A stretch of 64,000 nt of DNA from Streptomyces sp. JJ38 (GCF_019303475.1 NZ_JABLSI010000028.1:32815-96814); one strand, 5' to 3'. Numbered from the stretch's first letter, positions 24,140 through 33,313 are shown. The notes: generated by a model from the letters alone, not told the origin. Made by a program: numbers and translations.

Positions 24140-26380
24140 CTACGCTTCGGCGCCCACCGCGCGCAATCGATGATCGAGCATTGTGTGCCGACGCCCCGCC
24201 GACACCGTCCGTACCGCCTGTCCCAGCGCCCGGCGCGAGCCGACCAGTACGACGAGGCGTTTCGCCCGGGTGACGGCCGTGTACAGCAGGTTTCGCTGCA
24301 ACATCATCCAGGCCCCGGTCGTGACCGGTATCACTACCGCCGGGTACTCGCTGCCCTGCGAGCGGTGGATCGTCACCGCGTACGCGTGGGCCAGCTCGTC
24401 CAGTTCGTCGAAGTCGTACTCGATCTCCTCGTCCTCGTCGGTACGGACCGTTAGCGTCTGCTCCTCCTGGCTGAGCGCCGTAACGACACCGACCGTGCCG
24501 TTGAAGACGCCGGCCGCCCCCTTCTCGTAGTTGTTGCGGATCTGCGTCACCTTGTCCCCCACCCGGAAGACCCGGCCGCCGAAGCGCTTCTCCGGCAGGT
24601 TCGGCCGCCCGGGTGTGATCTCCTGCTGCAGCAGGCCGTTCAACGCCCCCGCCCCTGCGGGGCCGCGGTGCATCGGCGCCAGCACCTGGATGTCCCGCCG
24701 TGGATCGAGGCCGAACTTCGCGGGTATGCGCCGCGCGGCCACATCCACCGTGAGCCGGCCCGCCGCCTCCGTGTCCTCCTCCACGAACAGGAAGAAGTCG
24801 GACATACCCTGGACCAGCGGCGGCGCCCCGGCGTTGATGCGGTGCGCGTTCGTGACGACGCCCGACTGCTGGGCCTGCCGGAAGATCCGCGTCAGCCGGA
24901 CGGCCGGGACCGGCCCGCCCTCGGCCAGCAGATCCCGCAGCACCTCGCCCGCGCCCACCGACGGCAGCTGGTCCACATCGCCCACCAGCAGCAGGTGCGC
25001 CCCGGGCGGCACCGCCTTGACCAGCTTGTTCGCCAGCAGCAGATCGAGCATCGAGGCCTCGTCGACGACGATCAGGTCCGCGTCGAGCGGGCGCTCCTGG
25101 TCGTAGGCGGCGTCCCCGCCGGGCTTCAGCTCCAGCAGCCGGTGCACCGTGGACGCCTCGACGCCCGTCAGCTCCGCGAGCCGCTTGGCCGCCCGGCCCG
25201 TGGGCGCGGCCAGCAGCACCGACGCCCCCTTGGCCCGGGCCAGCTCCACCACCGAGCGGACGGTGAAGGACTTGCCGCAGCCCGGCCCGCCGGTGAGCAC
25301 GGCGACCCTGCGGGTGAGGGCGAGCCGCACCGCGTCCCGCTGCTCGGGGGCCAGATCCGCCCCGGTGCGCCGGGCCAGCCAGGCCAGGGCGCGCTCCCAG
25401 TCCACGTCGGCGAAGGCGGGCAGCCGGTCCTCCGGCGTGGCCAGCAGACGGCGAAGCCGGCCCGCCAGCGAGCGCTCGGCCCGGTGGAACGGCAGCAGAT
25501 AGACCGCCGTCAGCGCGTCCTCCGGGGACTCAGGGTGCGGCCCCCGCTCGCGGACGACGCCCTCCTCCTCCCCCGCCAGCTCGTCCAGGCACTCGATCAC
25601 CAGCCCGGTGTCCACCTGGAGCAGCTTCACCGCGTCCGCGATGAGCTTCTCCTCGGGCAGGAAGCAGTGCCCCTGGTCGGCCGACTGGGACAGCGCGTAC
25701 TGGAGGCCCGCCTTCACCCGCTCCGGGCTGTCGTGCGGAATGCCGACGGCCTGGGCGATGCGGTCGGCCGTGAGGAAGCCGATCCCCCACACGTCCGCCG
25801 CCAGCCGGTAGGGGTGGTCCCGCACGACGCCGATCGAGCCGTCCCCGTACTTCTTGTAGATCCGCACGGCGATGGAGGTGGAGACACCGACGCCCTGGAG
25901 GAAGACCATCACCTCCTTGATGGCCTTCTGCTCCTCCCACGCGGCGGCGATCTTCTTCGTGCGCTTCGGGCCGAGACCGGGCACCTCGATCAGCCGACCG
26001 GCGTCCTCCTCGATGACGTCCAGCGTGTCCGTCCCGAAGTGGTCCACGATGCGCTCGGCGATGCGCGGCCCGATGCCCTTGATCAGCCCGGAGCCGAGAT
26101 AGCGCCGTATGCCCTGCACCGTGGCCGGCAGCACCGTCGTGTAGTTCTCCACCGTGAACTGACGGCCGTACTGCGGATGGGAGCCCCAACGCCCCTCCAT
26201 CCGCAGCGACTCCCCCGGCTGCGCGCCCAGCAGCGAGCCCACGACGGTGAGCAGGTCCCCGCCGTGGCCCGCGTCCTTCCGCCGCGAGGGCGCGACCCGG
26301 GCCACGGTGTACCCCGTCTCCTCGTTGGCATAGGTCACGCGCTCGAGGACGCCTTCGAGCACGGCAGGCTGAAACGACAT
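24140..26380 (-). CDS. recD2: RecD2-like superfamily 1B DNA helicase
   Basis: A 746-residue helicase with the long RecD2 N-terminal extension (helix-hairpin-helix repeats around residues 80-200; GIGPRIAERIVDHFG, VPGLGPKRTKKIA). Helicase motifs are in order: Walker A GGPGCGKSFT near 366, APTGRAAKRL, Walker B IVVDEASM, GDVDQLPSVGAG, AVTIHRSQGSEYP, and LLYTAVTRAK at the C-terminus. RecD2 unwinds DNA 5' to 3' without RecBC and is implicated in repair and replication fork handling. ATG 26380 is used; the ribosome site is weak. It is divergent from ribokinase. Confidence 0.94.
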   Translation of the reverse strand: MSFQPAVLEGVLERVTYANEETGYTVARVAPSRRKDAGHGGDLLTVVGSLLGAQPGESLRMEGRWGSHPQYGRQFTVENYTTVLPATVQGIRRYLGSGLIKGIGPRIAERIVDHFGTDTLDVIEEDAGRLIEVPGLGPKRTKKIAAAWEEQKAIKEVMVFLQGVGVSTSIAVRIYKKYGDGSIGVVRDHPYRLAADVWGIGFLTADRIAQAVGIPHDSPERVKAGLQYALSQSADQGHCFLPEEKLIADAVKLLQVDTGLVIECLDELAGEEEGVVRERGPHPESPEDALTAVYLLPFHRAERSLAGRLRRLLATPEDRLPAFADVDWERALAWLARRTGADLAPEQRDAVRLALTRRVAVLTGGPGCGKSFTVRSVVELARAKGASVLLAAPTGRAAKRLAELTGVEASTVHRLLELKPGGDAAYDQERPLDADLIVVDEASMLDLLLANKLVKAVPPGAHLLLVGDVDQLPSVGAGEVLRDLLAEGGPVPAVRLTRIFRQAQQSGVVTNAHRINAGAPPLVQGMSDFFLFVEEDTEAAGRLTVDVAARRIPAKFGLDPRRDIQVLAPMHRGPAGAGALNGLLQQEITPGRPNLPEKRFGGRVFRVGDKVTQIRNNYEKGAAGVFNGTVGVVTALSQEEQTLTVRTDEDEEIEYDFDELDELAHAYAVTIHRSQGSEYPAVVIPVTTGAWMMLQRNLLYTAVTRAKRLVVLVGSRRALGQAVRTVSAGRRHTMLDHRLRAVGAEA

Positions 26381-26500
26381 GTCACAGACCGTAACCCCCG
26401 CCGCCGACAGTGCGACACCCCCGCCACCGACCTGTGGACAACCGGCGCCTACTTGCTCCGCACCCCGGTCGTCGTCTTCAATCCGGACGTAGTCGTTCGT

Positions 26501-27544
26501 ATGCGGTTTCCACACGAACCCCCCGACGTGAAAGGCGTGTGCCATGGCGGTCCGGGCGACGACGGCGGGCGTGCCCGCCTCCCGGCAGAGCGCGGAGCGG
26601 TCCCCCTGACGGCCCCGGGTCCCGCGGCGGACACCCCGGGCACCGGGCTCGACGTCCTCGTCATCGGGTCGGCCAACGCCGATCTGGTCACCGTCGTCGA
26701 ACGGCACCCCGCGCCCGGCGAGACCGTCCTCGGTTCCGATCTCGCCCTCCACCCCGGCGGCAAGGGCGCCAACCAGGCCGTCGCCGCCGCCCGCCTCGGC
26801 GCCCGGGCCGGCCTGCTGGCCCGGGTCGGCGACGACGCGCACGGCCGGCTGCTGACGGACTCCCTCGCCGCGTCCGGCGTCGCCACCGGCACCCTCCTGA
26901 CCGGCGGGGCGCCCACCGGCGTAGCGCTGATCACGGTCGGCGCGGGCGGTGACAACACCATCGTCGTCTCCCCCGGCGCCAACGGGCACCTCACCCCGGC
27001 GGACGTGGCCGCGGCCCAGGACGCGGTGGGCGCGGCGGCCGTCGTCTCGCTGCAACTGGAGATCCCCCTGGGGACGGTGGCGGCCGCCGTCTACACCGCC
27101 GCCGCGGCCGGCACCCGCGTCGTGCTCAACCCCTCACCGCCCGCCGCGCTGCCCCCGGACGTCCTCGCCCTGTGCGACCCCCTCGTCGTCAACGAGCACG
27201 AGGCCCGGCTGCTGCTCGCCGGCACCGGGGCGGCGGACGGCGGCACTCCGGCCGACTGGGCGGCGGCGTTGCTGCGGCACGGCCCGCGCAGCGTCGTCGT
27301 GACCCTCGGCGCCGCGGGAGCGCTCGCCCGGGGACCCGAGGGCACCGCACTCGTCCCGGCGCCCCGCGTCGAGGCGGTGGACTCCACAGGCGCGGGCGAC
27401 GCCTTCACCGGCGCGCTCGCCTGGCGGCTCGCCCGCGGCGACGACCTCCCCACCGCCGTGCGGTTCGCGGTGCGCGCGGGCGCCGCCTCCGTCGCCCAGC
27501 CCGGCGCCCAGAGCTCCTACCCCTCGGCTGGCGAGCTGCCCTAG
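26501..27544 (+). CDS. rbsK: Ribokinase (PfkB family)
   Basis: The enzyme body runs from about 26650 (DVLVIGSANADLVTVVERHP) to the stop at 27542-27544. The first PfkB signature GGKGANQAVAAARLG (ribose pocket and lid) and the second DSTGAGDAFTGALAWRLA, with catalytic Asp in GAGDAF, are both present. It phosphorylates D-ribose to ribose-5-phosphate with ATP. The start is unclear: ATG 26501 gives 347 residues with a roughly 45-residue Pro/Gly-rich leader; GTG 26528 or 26537 shorten it. None has a convincing ribosome site. No ribose transporter is adjacent, so it may serve nucleoside salvage. Confidence 0.9.
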   Translation: MRFPHEPPDVKGVCHGGPGDDGGRARLPAERGAVPLTAPGPAADTPGTGLDVLVIGSANADLVTVVERHPAPGETVLGSDLALHPGGKGANQAVAAARLGARAGLLARVGDDAHGRLLTDSLAASGVATGTLLTGGAPTGVALITVGAGGDNTIVVSPGANGHLTPADVAAAQDAVGAAAVVSLQLEIPLGTVAAAVYTAAAAGTRVVLNPSPPAALPPDVLALCDPLVVNEHEARLLLAGTGAADGGTPADWAAALLRHGPRSVVVTLGAAGALARGPEGTALVPAPRVEAVDSTGAGDAFTGALAWRLARGDDLPTAVRFAVRAGAASVAQPGAQSSYPSAGELP

Positions 27545-27557
27545 GGCGGGCCCCGAA

Positions 27558-27602
27558 CGTCACGCGGTCCCGCCGAGCCGCGCTCGACGGGACCGCGTGA
27601 CG
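27558..27602. terminator. 15-bp hairpin between convergent rbsK and peptidase genes
   Basis: CGTCACGCGGTCCCG (27558-27572) pairs perfectly with CGGGACCGCGTGACG (27588-27602) across a 15-nt loop. It sits between the two stops and probably works in both directions. Confidence 0.8.
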
Positions 27603-27618
27603 CTGGGATGTCGGGGCG

Positions 27619-29067
27619 TCAGCCGAGGCGCCCGGGCAGGGCGAACGGCGTCTGCTCCACCGCCGGGCGGTCCAGCTGCGCGTCGAACGGCGCGAGCGGC
27701 ACGGCCTTCTCGGCGGCCGAGCGGGCCGGCGGACGGGCCTCGTCCGCCACTCCGGCCCAGCGCAGCACCGCCTCGGTGGCCACGGCCTTCTCGTCCTTTG
27801 GCAACTGGGCGATGTTCGCACCGTGGTTGGCGCCGGGGGCGGTGAACACGTAGGCGTCCTCCGCGCGCGGGCCGACGCGGAAGGGCTCGGCGCCCCACGG
27901 GTCGTTCTCACCGTTGACGAAGAGCATCTCCGAGGAGGACTTGCGCACCCAGCGGTCGATGTCCTTCATCGCCTTGCGATCGAGCTCCGGGACGTCGATC
28001 TCGTCCGGCACGGCCTCGCTCGGGTGGTACACGTCCGGGTAGCGCAGCAGCCCCTTGAGGTGGTTGGGCGTGCGGACGGTCGGGTAACCCAGCTCGGTGG
28101 CGGCCTGGTAGTAGTACGGCGTGTAGGGCGTCATGCCCTGGTCCGTGTAGAAGCCGAAGCCGGAGACCTGGTCGATGTAGTCGTACAGCTCGTCCGTCGA
28201 GGCGTCGGCCTTCGGGGCCTTGAGGCAGTCGTCCTCGTCCTGGTACTGGAAGTACGCCCACACGAAGTCCAGCACGACGACCTCGAAGGCGCGGTCGGGC
28301 GAGTCGTACAGCTCGAAGGTGTAGCCCTTCTCCTCGGCCCACGTCGTGTAGCGGTCGACCATCTCGTCCCGGCGCAGGAGGGCCTCGCGCTGGATGCCGT
28401 TCAGCCGGTCCCGGCACTCCTCGGTGGCGACGTTGCGGAAGAACCGGTCGTAGGCGGTGTTGTTCTTGACGTTGGTGTTGTTCGGCGCGACGTAGGCGAC
28501 CGTGCCGTCCATGTCGTCCGGGTAGAAGCGGCGGTAGTAGGTGGCCGTCATGCCGCCCTTGCTGCCGCCGGTGGAGATCCAGTTCTCGTCGTAGATGTCG
28601 TTGAGTGCGTCGAAGAGCCGGTGCTGGTCGCTGGCGGCCTGCCAGATGTCCAGCTTGGACCAGTCGGCCGGCTCCGGGCGCGAGGGCGTGAAGAACCGGT
28701 ACTCCATGGACACCTGGTTGGCGTCCGCGATCCGGGTCGGCTCACTGCGGCGCGGGCTGGTGCTGACGTGGTAGCCCGAGGTGTAGAAGACGGTGGGCCG
28801 GTCCTCGGACTTGTGCAGCAGCGTGAACCGCTGCTCGAACGTGCCCTCGGAGGGCCGGTTGTGGTCGACCGGCTGCTCGTATCCGAGGACGAAGAACCGG
28901 TACCCGTCGACGGGCTTCTCCTCGATGAGGCGCATCCCGTCGATCGCGAGTATGCGGTCCTTGATGTCGGCTTCGGCCGCGGTGGCGGCCCCCGCCGACG
29001 CGGTGGCGACCCCCGCCGTGCCGACCAGCACGCTGAGAGCCAGCACCCCTCTGAGCGCTGCGCGCAT
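27619..29067 (-). CDS. Secreted S37-family tripeptidyl aminopeptidase
   Basis: A 482-residue secreted serine peptidase; ATG 29067 follows AGGGGGAG. A Sec signal (MRAALRGVLALSVLVGTAGV, then ATASAGAATA) is cleaved near residue 30. The alpha/beta-hydrolase nucleophile is Ser in ISTGGSKGGMTATYY (near residue 170). NGENDPWGAEPF and APGANHGANI near the C-terminus carry the likely Asp and His. The family (PS-10/S37 of Streptomyces) removes tripeptides from protein N-termini outside the cell, feeding nutrition or protease maturation. It is monocistronic with terminators on both sides. Confidence 0.88.
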   Translation of the reverse strand: MRAALRGVLALSVLVGTAGVATASAGAATAAEADIKDRILAIDGMRLIEEKPVDGYRFFVLGYEQPVDHNRPSEGTFEQRFTLLHKSEDRPTVFYTSGYHVSTSPRRSEPTRIADANQVSMEYRFFTPSRPEPADWSKLDIWQAASDQHRLFDALNDIYDENWISTGGSKGGMTATYYRRFYPDDMDGTVAYVAPNNTNVKNNTAYDRFFRNVATEECRDRLNGIQREALLRRDEMVDRYTTWAEEKGYTFELYDSPDRAFEVVVLDFVWAYFQYQDEDDCLKAPKADASTDELYDYIDQVSGFGFYTDQGMTPYTPYYYQAATELGYPTVRTPNHLKGLLRYPDVYHPSEAVPDEIDVPELDRKAMKDIDRWVRKSSSEMLFVNGENDPWGAEPFRVGPRAEDAYVFTAPGANHGANIAQLPKDEKAVATEAVLRWAGVADEARPPARSAAEKAVPLAPFDAQLDRPAVEQTPFALPGRLG

Positions 29068-29242
29068 AGACAACTCCCCCTGGATGTGGGTAGGTAGTCA
29101 GGATGTTCGCGGTGAACCTATCCGCCGGTCGGCCGGGCCACCACCCCCCGGTCGGCCGGAGCGGACCGCCGACCGGCGGCGGGGTTGGCCGCCTCACCCG
29201 GCCGACGTCGCCCTGTCGTACCGGCCGCGTAGGGTCGACGCC

Positions 29243-29710
29243 ATGGACGAGGTGCTGGCCACCGGGCCGCGGGACATGACGCTGCTGAGGTTCGACGCGC
29301 TGGAGGAAGGCGCGGCGGAGGCCGCCTACGTGCTCGTGGCCCTGTGGCACGGGCCGCTGCTGCTGCTCGTGCGCGTGCGCAAGCGCTCGTGCTGGGAGCT
29401 GCCCGGCGGCGGAGTGGAGCCGGGCGAGTCGCCCCGGGAAGCCGCCGTCCGGGAGCTGCTGGAGGAGACGGGCCAGCGGGTGCCCGCCGAGGCCCTGGCC
29501 TTCGTCGGCTACGCGACGACGGCGATCGGGCCGGAGCAGGCGGTGTTGCGCGGAGCCCTGTTCACCGCCGGCACAGACCGTCCCGAAGCCTTCAGCCCGA
29601 CGGACGAGATCGCCGCAACGCACTGGTGGGACGGCGTCGGGAAACTGCCCGGCGGGCGGTTGCAGACCGTCGACACGTACCTGGCCGGGCTGGTGCGGCC
29701 GGAGCGGTGA
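29243..29710 (+). CDS. NUDIX hydrolase
   Basis: A 155-residue protein with a full Nudix box (GGGVEPGESPREAAVREL followed by LEETGQ, about residues 54-77), which binds Mg2+ and hydrolyses a nucleoside diphosphate linked to another moiety. Upstream ELPGGG and downstream TDEIAATHWW are also typical. Substrate cannot be deduced. ATG 29243 has only a weak ribosome site (GTCGACGCC). Confidence 0.9.
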   Translation: MDEVLATGPRDMTLLRFDALEEGAAEAAYVLVALWHGPLLLLVRVRKRSCWELPGGGVEPGESPREAAVRELLEETGQRVPAEALAFVGYATTAIGPEQAVLRGALFTAGTDRPEAFSPTDEIAATHWWDGVGKLPGGRLQTVDTYLAGLVRPER

Positions 29711-29738
29711 ACGGGGCGCCACCAGCCCCGGGGAGCCG

Positions 29739-29772
29739 GTGCGGGACGACGGTGAGCGCCGCCGTCCCGCAC
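29739..29772. terminator. Hairpin between convergent NUDIX and PhoX genes
   Basis: GTGCGGGACG (29739-29748) and CGTCCCGCAC (29763-29772) pair perfectly, with a further CGG/CCG inside after one mismatch. It lies between the two stops, so it is probably bidirectional. Confidence 0.75.
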
Positions 29773-29782
29773 GGACGGAGCG

Positions 29783-31321
29783 TCAGAAGCGCAGAGTCCA
29801 GGAGTCCAGGTGGCCCTGGTCCCAGCCCGCGTGGTCGTGGATCTCGAGGGTCCACGTGCCGTCGGCGTTGACTCCGGAGCCGGTCAGGCCGAAGGTCTGC
29901 TGGATGTCGTTGGAGCTGCCGCCGTCCCGGTTCCAGATCCGCCAGCTCGTGCCGCCCGGGGCGATGACGTCGATCGTCAGATCGCCGATGTAGGTGTGGT
30001 GGAGGTCCAGGTCCACCTCGAAACTCCCGGCGTCGCCGATCCCGGAGACGGCGATCTCGGAGACGGCGGTGCTGTGGTCGCTGATGGTGACGTCGCCGTC
30101 GTTGGTGAACTCGTCGCCGCCCGGCGGGTCGGTCGGGTCCCCGGCGGAGCTGCGGAACGGTCCGGTGACCTCGTAGGTGATGCCCCCGGAGGACGAGCCG
30201 CTGGTGCCGCGCTGCGAGGAGAAGTAGAGCCGGTCGCCAGCCGGGTTGAACCAGGGACCGGTGATCTCCGAGGAGCTCTGGCCGTCGATCTCCAGGAACG
30301 GCGCGACGACCTCGCCCGGGGTGATGATGTTGATCTGCATGTTGCCGCCGTCCTCGGCGACGAAGAGGTCCCCGGAGACGGAGCCGGTGATGTTGTCCAC
30401 ACCGGTCAGTGGCGCGGGGCCGTCGACCAGGTCGTTGTCGTACGCCAGCTCGTAGGTGTCGTCCGCGGTGTTGAACCGCCACACCCGGTTGTCACCCTTG
30501 GTGGTGAACCAGCAGGCGCCGTCGGCGTAGTACGCGCCCTCGCCGCCGTCGAAGTGCTTCGCCCCGGAGACCTGGTGACGCGTCTCGGTCTGGCCCGGAC
30601 GGGGGGTCGGGTTCGGCACCTCCTGCCAGCTCGCGCTGCCGGACGTCCCGCCGCCGGCCACCAGGACCTCCAGCGTGCCGCCCTGCGAGAGGTCACTCCA
30701 GACGGCGGGGCGGAACCGGTAGAAGCAGCCGTCGCCCTCGTCCTCGGTCAGGTAGATCACCTGGCGGTCGGGGTCACAGGCCGCGGCCTCGTGCTGGAAG
30801 CGGCCCATCGCGTCCCGTCGCTCCGGGGCCCGCACGCCGTACGGGTCGGTCTCGAATACGTAGCCGTAGGCCGTCTCCTCGCAGGACAGCCAGGTGTTCC
30901 ACGGGGTCGGACCACCGGCGCAGTTGCGATTGGTGCCGGAGAGGATCCGGTACGCGTCGGTGACGGTGCCGTCGGCGTCGAAACGGAGCGCGCTCACCCC
31001 GCCGTCGCCACCGGACAGTTCGGCGTTGGAGACGTAGATCCAGCCGTCCCCGTCCGCGAAGCAGGCGCCGCCGTCGGGGGCGCCGTGCCAGGTGTAGCCG
31101 GTGCCGGGCACGGTCTGGGAGGACCGGGCGACGACGCGGCTGGTGAAGCCCTCGGGCAGGCGGATGCCGTTGGCGTCCGCGGACTGGAGCGGGCCGTACG
31201 GGCTGGGACCGTTCTGCGCGGGGGCGGCGAGCGCCGCCCCCTGCCACAGGCTGCCGGCGAAGGCGAGACCGCCGGCCCCGGCGACGGCGGCACGGAGGAC
31301 TGCTCTGCGGTTCATATGCAC
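29783..31321 (-). CDS. PhoX-like (DUF839) Tat-exported protein with C-terminal P-domain
   Basis: A 512-residue protein. GTG 31321 is 7 bp after AAGGAG; ATG 31315 is an alternative. A Tat signal (MNRRAVLRAAVAGAGGLAFA) is followed by a PhoX/DUF839-type beta-propeller (about residues 45-400; SCEETAYGYVFE, VIYLTEDEGDGCFYRFRP, VDNITGSVSGDLFVAEDGG, ITGPWFNPAGDRLYFSSQRG). PhoX enzymes are Ca2+/Fe-dependent phosphatases; these acidic segments are the metal-binding parts of that family. Residues about 420-512 form a proprotein-convertase P-domain (EIAVSGIGDAGSFEVDLDLH, GTWTLEIHDHAGWDQGHLDS), a beta-sandwich usually attached to subtilases. The fusion is unusual. Confidence 0.87.
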   Translation of the reverse strand: MHMNRRAVLRAAVAGAGGLAFAGSLWQGAALAAPAQNGPSPYGPLQSADANGIRLPEGFTSRVVARSSQTVPGTGYTWHGAPDGGACFADGDGWIYVSNAELSGGDGGVSALRFDADGTVTDAYRILSGTNRNCAGGPTPWNTWLSCEETAYGYVFETDPYGVRAPERRDAMGRFQHEAAACDPDRQVIYLTEDEGDGCFYRFRPAVWSDLSQGGTLEVLVAGGGTSGSASWQEVPNPTPRPGQTETRHQVSGAKHFDGGEGAYYADGACWFTTKGDNRVWRFNTADDTYELAYDNDLVDGPAPLTGVDNITGSVSGDLFVAEDGGNMQINIITPGEVVAPFLEIDGQSSSEITGPWFNPAGDRLYFSSQRGTSGSSSGGITYEVTGPFRSSAGDPTDPPGGDEFTNDGDVTISDHSTAVSEIAVSGIGDAGSFEVDLDLHHTYIGDLTIDVIAPGGTSWRIWNRDGGSSNDIQQTFGLTGSGVNADGTWTLEIHDHAGWDQGHLDSWTLRF

Positions 31322-31485
31322 GGGCTGACTCCTTCGACAGGTGGGGGGTGGTACCCGGTCAGCGGTACTCGGGCGCCGAGCGGAAGGTAGGCACCGGCGC
31401 CGCGCCGAAGAGTAACGATGCGCGAAGCACTGCGGAACGCTTCACGAACTCGTCCTGGATAACGCTGGAATGGGGACAAAACCCG

Positions 31486-31525
31486 GTCACGTACCCGGAC
31501 GAGCCCGTGCGCCCGGGTACGTGAC
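31486..31525 (-). terminator. 13-bp hairpin after the ABM gene pair
   Basis: GTCACGTACCCGG (31486-31498) pairs perfectly with CCGGGTACGTGAC (31513-31525), 5 bp past the minus-strand stop at 31530. Confidence 0.8.
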
Positions 31526-31529
31526 GGCG

Positions 31530-31844
31530 TCACCTTCGGGCAGCCGGGGCCGCCTCCCCCGCCTCGGTGAGGTGGCGCAGGGTGAAGGGCCGGCTCAGCA
31601 GCGTCTCCAGCTGCCGGGCGACATGCTCGAAGTGCGGCGTTCCGAAGTGGCGCTCCAGGGCTGCCCGGTCGGTCCACTCCTCGATGATCACCATGTTCCC
31701 GGGCCGGTTGGGGTCCACGTACGGCTGGTAGGCCAGGCAGCCGGGCTCGTCCAGCGAAGGCTCGATCATGGCCTCCAGGGCCGTGCGCAACGCGTCCTCC
31801 TTCCCGCGGGCGGCGTCGAACACGGCGATGACGGTCAGGCTCAT
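31530..31844 (-). CDS. ABM-family monooxygenase-like protein (second of pair)
   Basis: A 104-residue dimeric alpha+beta barrel protein: SLTVIAVFDAARGKEDALR, then EPGCLAYQPYVDPNRPGNMV, then EEWTDRAALERHFGTPHFEH. This matches putative quinol monooxygenases (YgiN type). ATG 31844 follows GAGGAGG and overlaps the stop of the upstream ABM gene (ATGA). The paired copies may form a heterodimer. The divergent XRE/MmyB regulator probably controls them. Substrate unknown. Confidence 0.85.
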   Translation of the reverse strand: MSLTVIAVFDAARGKEDALRTALEAMIEPSLDEPGCLAYQPYVDPNRPGNMVIIEEWTDRAALERHFGTPHFEHVARQLETLLSRPFTLRHLTEAGEAAPAARR

Positions 31845-32188
31845 CGTGCGGCCTCCTCGGGGGTCGGGGCGGTCGGGGCCGCCGTGGCGGTCTGCTCGTC
31901 CTCGATGCGGTTGCCCTTGATCAGCCAGGTCGGCCCCTCGGCGTAGTCCTTGATCAGTTCGAAGAAGCGGGCGAAGTGCGGCCCCTCGCAGTGGAGATCG
32001 AAGGCGCGCTCGTCCTCGTACGCCTCGTTGAGGTAGAAGCGGCCCGGCCGCTCGGAGTCCGCGATGAGCTCGAAGCGGAGGGTGCCGGGCTCGTCGGCGG
32101 CCGAATCGCGGCCGTCCGCCAGAGCGGCCGCGACGAAATCGGCGCGGCGCTCCTCCGGCACGTCGAAACTGACGGCGATGTGGTACAC
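31841..32188 (-). CDS. ABM-family monooxygenase-like protein (first of pair)
   Basis: A 115-residue ABM protein: YHIAVSFDVPEERRADFVAA, then DEPGTLRFELIADSERPGRF, then NEAYEDERAFDLHCEGPHFA. GTG 32188 lies 6 bp after GAGGAG. It overlaps the next ABM gene by 4 bp. The block order equals that of the partner gene but identity is low, so the pair are diverged paralogues. It lies back to back with the XRE/MmyB gene at 32336. Confidence 0.83.
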   Translation of the reverse strand: MYHIAVSFDVPEERRADFVAAALADGRDSAADEPGTLRFELIADSERPGRFYLNEAYEDERAFDLHCEGPHFARFFELIKDYAEGPTWLIKGNRIEDEQTATAAPTAPTPEEAAR

Positions 32189-32335
32189 GAGGCTCCTCGG
32201 AGTCGTCGTTCTCTGACGCCCCGATACTTCCGGCTCCGGAGCCCACCCGGCAGGGCCGCCTCGCACCGGGGGACCGGCCAACCTGGGTCCGGCAGAACCC
32301 CCCTGTCGTCGCCGCGAGTTCGTACAGTGGACGGT

Positions 32336-33274
32336 ATGGACCGCAGAGCCGAACTGGGAGCCTTCCTCCGCTCGCGCAGAGCCCGCCTCAAACCCGAGGA
32401 CGTCGGGCTGAACGGATTCGGCAGCCGACGGCGGGTCCCGGGCCTGCGCCGGGAGGAACTCGCGCAGACGGCCGGCGTCAGCGTGGACTACTACGTGCGC
32501 TTCGAGCAGGGGCGCGGGGAGAACGTCTCGGACTCCGTCATCGACGCCGTGGCCACCGCGCTCCGGCTCACCGCCGCCGAGCGGGCGCACCTGCACGACC
32601 TGGCCCGGGCCGTCGGCGGCCGTCCGAGGGCCGCAGGGACGGCGCGCCCGGAGGTCCGCGCCGGGGTGCGGCGTCTGCTGGCGGCGCTCACCGAGGTTCC
32701 GGCCTATGTGGTCGGACGGCGTACCGACATCCTGGCCTGGAACGGCCTGTACGCCGAACTGCTCACCGATCTCGCGGCGCTGTCGGCCGACCGGCGCAAC
32801 ACGGCCCTGCTGACCTTCCTCGACACGGAGGTCCGGGCTCGCTACATCGACTGGGAGACCAAGGCGCGCAACGTCGTGGCCTTTCTGCGCATGGACCACG
32901 GACGCCACCCCGGCGACCCGGCCTTCGACGCCCTGATCGAGGAACTGTCCGACGGCAGTGCGGAGTTCCGCCGGATGTGGGCGGCGCGCGAGGTGGACGA
33001 GCGTACGCACGGCGCGTACCGCATGCTGCACCCGGCGGTCGGGGAGCTCACGGTGCGGTACGAGGGCTTCCAGCCCACCGGGGACCCGGAGACGACGCTG
33101 ATCGCCTACACCGCCGAGCCGGGCTCCCCGTCCGAGGCGGCCCTGCGACGGCTCGCGCGACGGGCCGCCCGTACCGCCCGCCACGGGGACGCCGCGCACC
33201 GCGCGCCCGGCCCCGGCGGACCGGCGGTGCGCGACGCGCCGGACGAGGCCGACGCGGCGGCTCCGGTCGGCTGA
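32336..33274 (+). CDS. XRE-family regulator with MmyB-type ligand domain
   Basis: A 312-residue protein, ATG 32336. The N-terminal HTH (about residues 30-90; PGLRREELAQTAGVSVDYYV then RFEQGRGENVS) is the MmyB/SCO-type class. The C-terminal PAS-like MltR/MmyB domain (about 110-270; AYVVGRRTDILAWNGLYAEL, EFRRMWAAREVDERTHG, LTVRYEGFQPTGDPE) is thought to bind fatty-acid or similar small ligands. Divergence from the paired ABM genes with 147 bp between suggests it regulates them, a common layout for this family. Its stop is the first unit of a short tandem repeat (33272-33309). Confidence 0.9.
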   Translation: MDRRAELGAFLRSRRARLKPEDVGLNGFGSRRRVPGLRREELAQTAGVSVDYYVRFEQGRGENVSDSVIDAVATALRLTAAERAHLHDLARAVGGRPRAAGTARPEVRAGVRRLLAALTEVPAYVVGRRTDILAWNGLYAELLTDLAALSADRRNTALLTFLDTEVRARYIDWETKARNVVAFLRMDHGRHPGDPAFDALIEELSDGSAEFRRMWAAREVDERTHGAYRMLHPAVGELTVRYEGFQPTGDPETTLIAYTAEPGSPSEAALRRLARRAARTARHGDAAHRAPGPGGPAVRDAPDEADAAAPVG

Positions 33275-33309
33275 TCCGGTCCGGGTGATCCGGTCGGGTG
33301 ATCCGGCGG
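33272..33309. repeat. TGATCCGG-type short tandem repeat
   Basis: Units TGATCCGGTCCGGG (33272-33285), TGATCCGGTCGGG (33286-33298) and TGATCCGGCGG (33299-33309) lie in tandem between convergent genes. The first unit includes the regulator's TGA stop. Confidence 0.6.
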
Positions 33310-33313
33310 CGCC

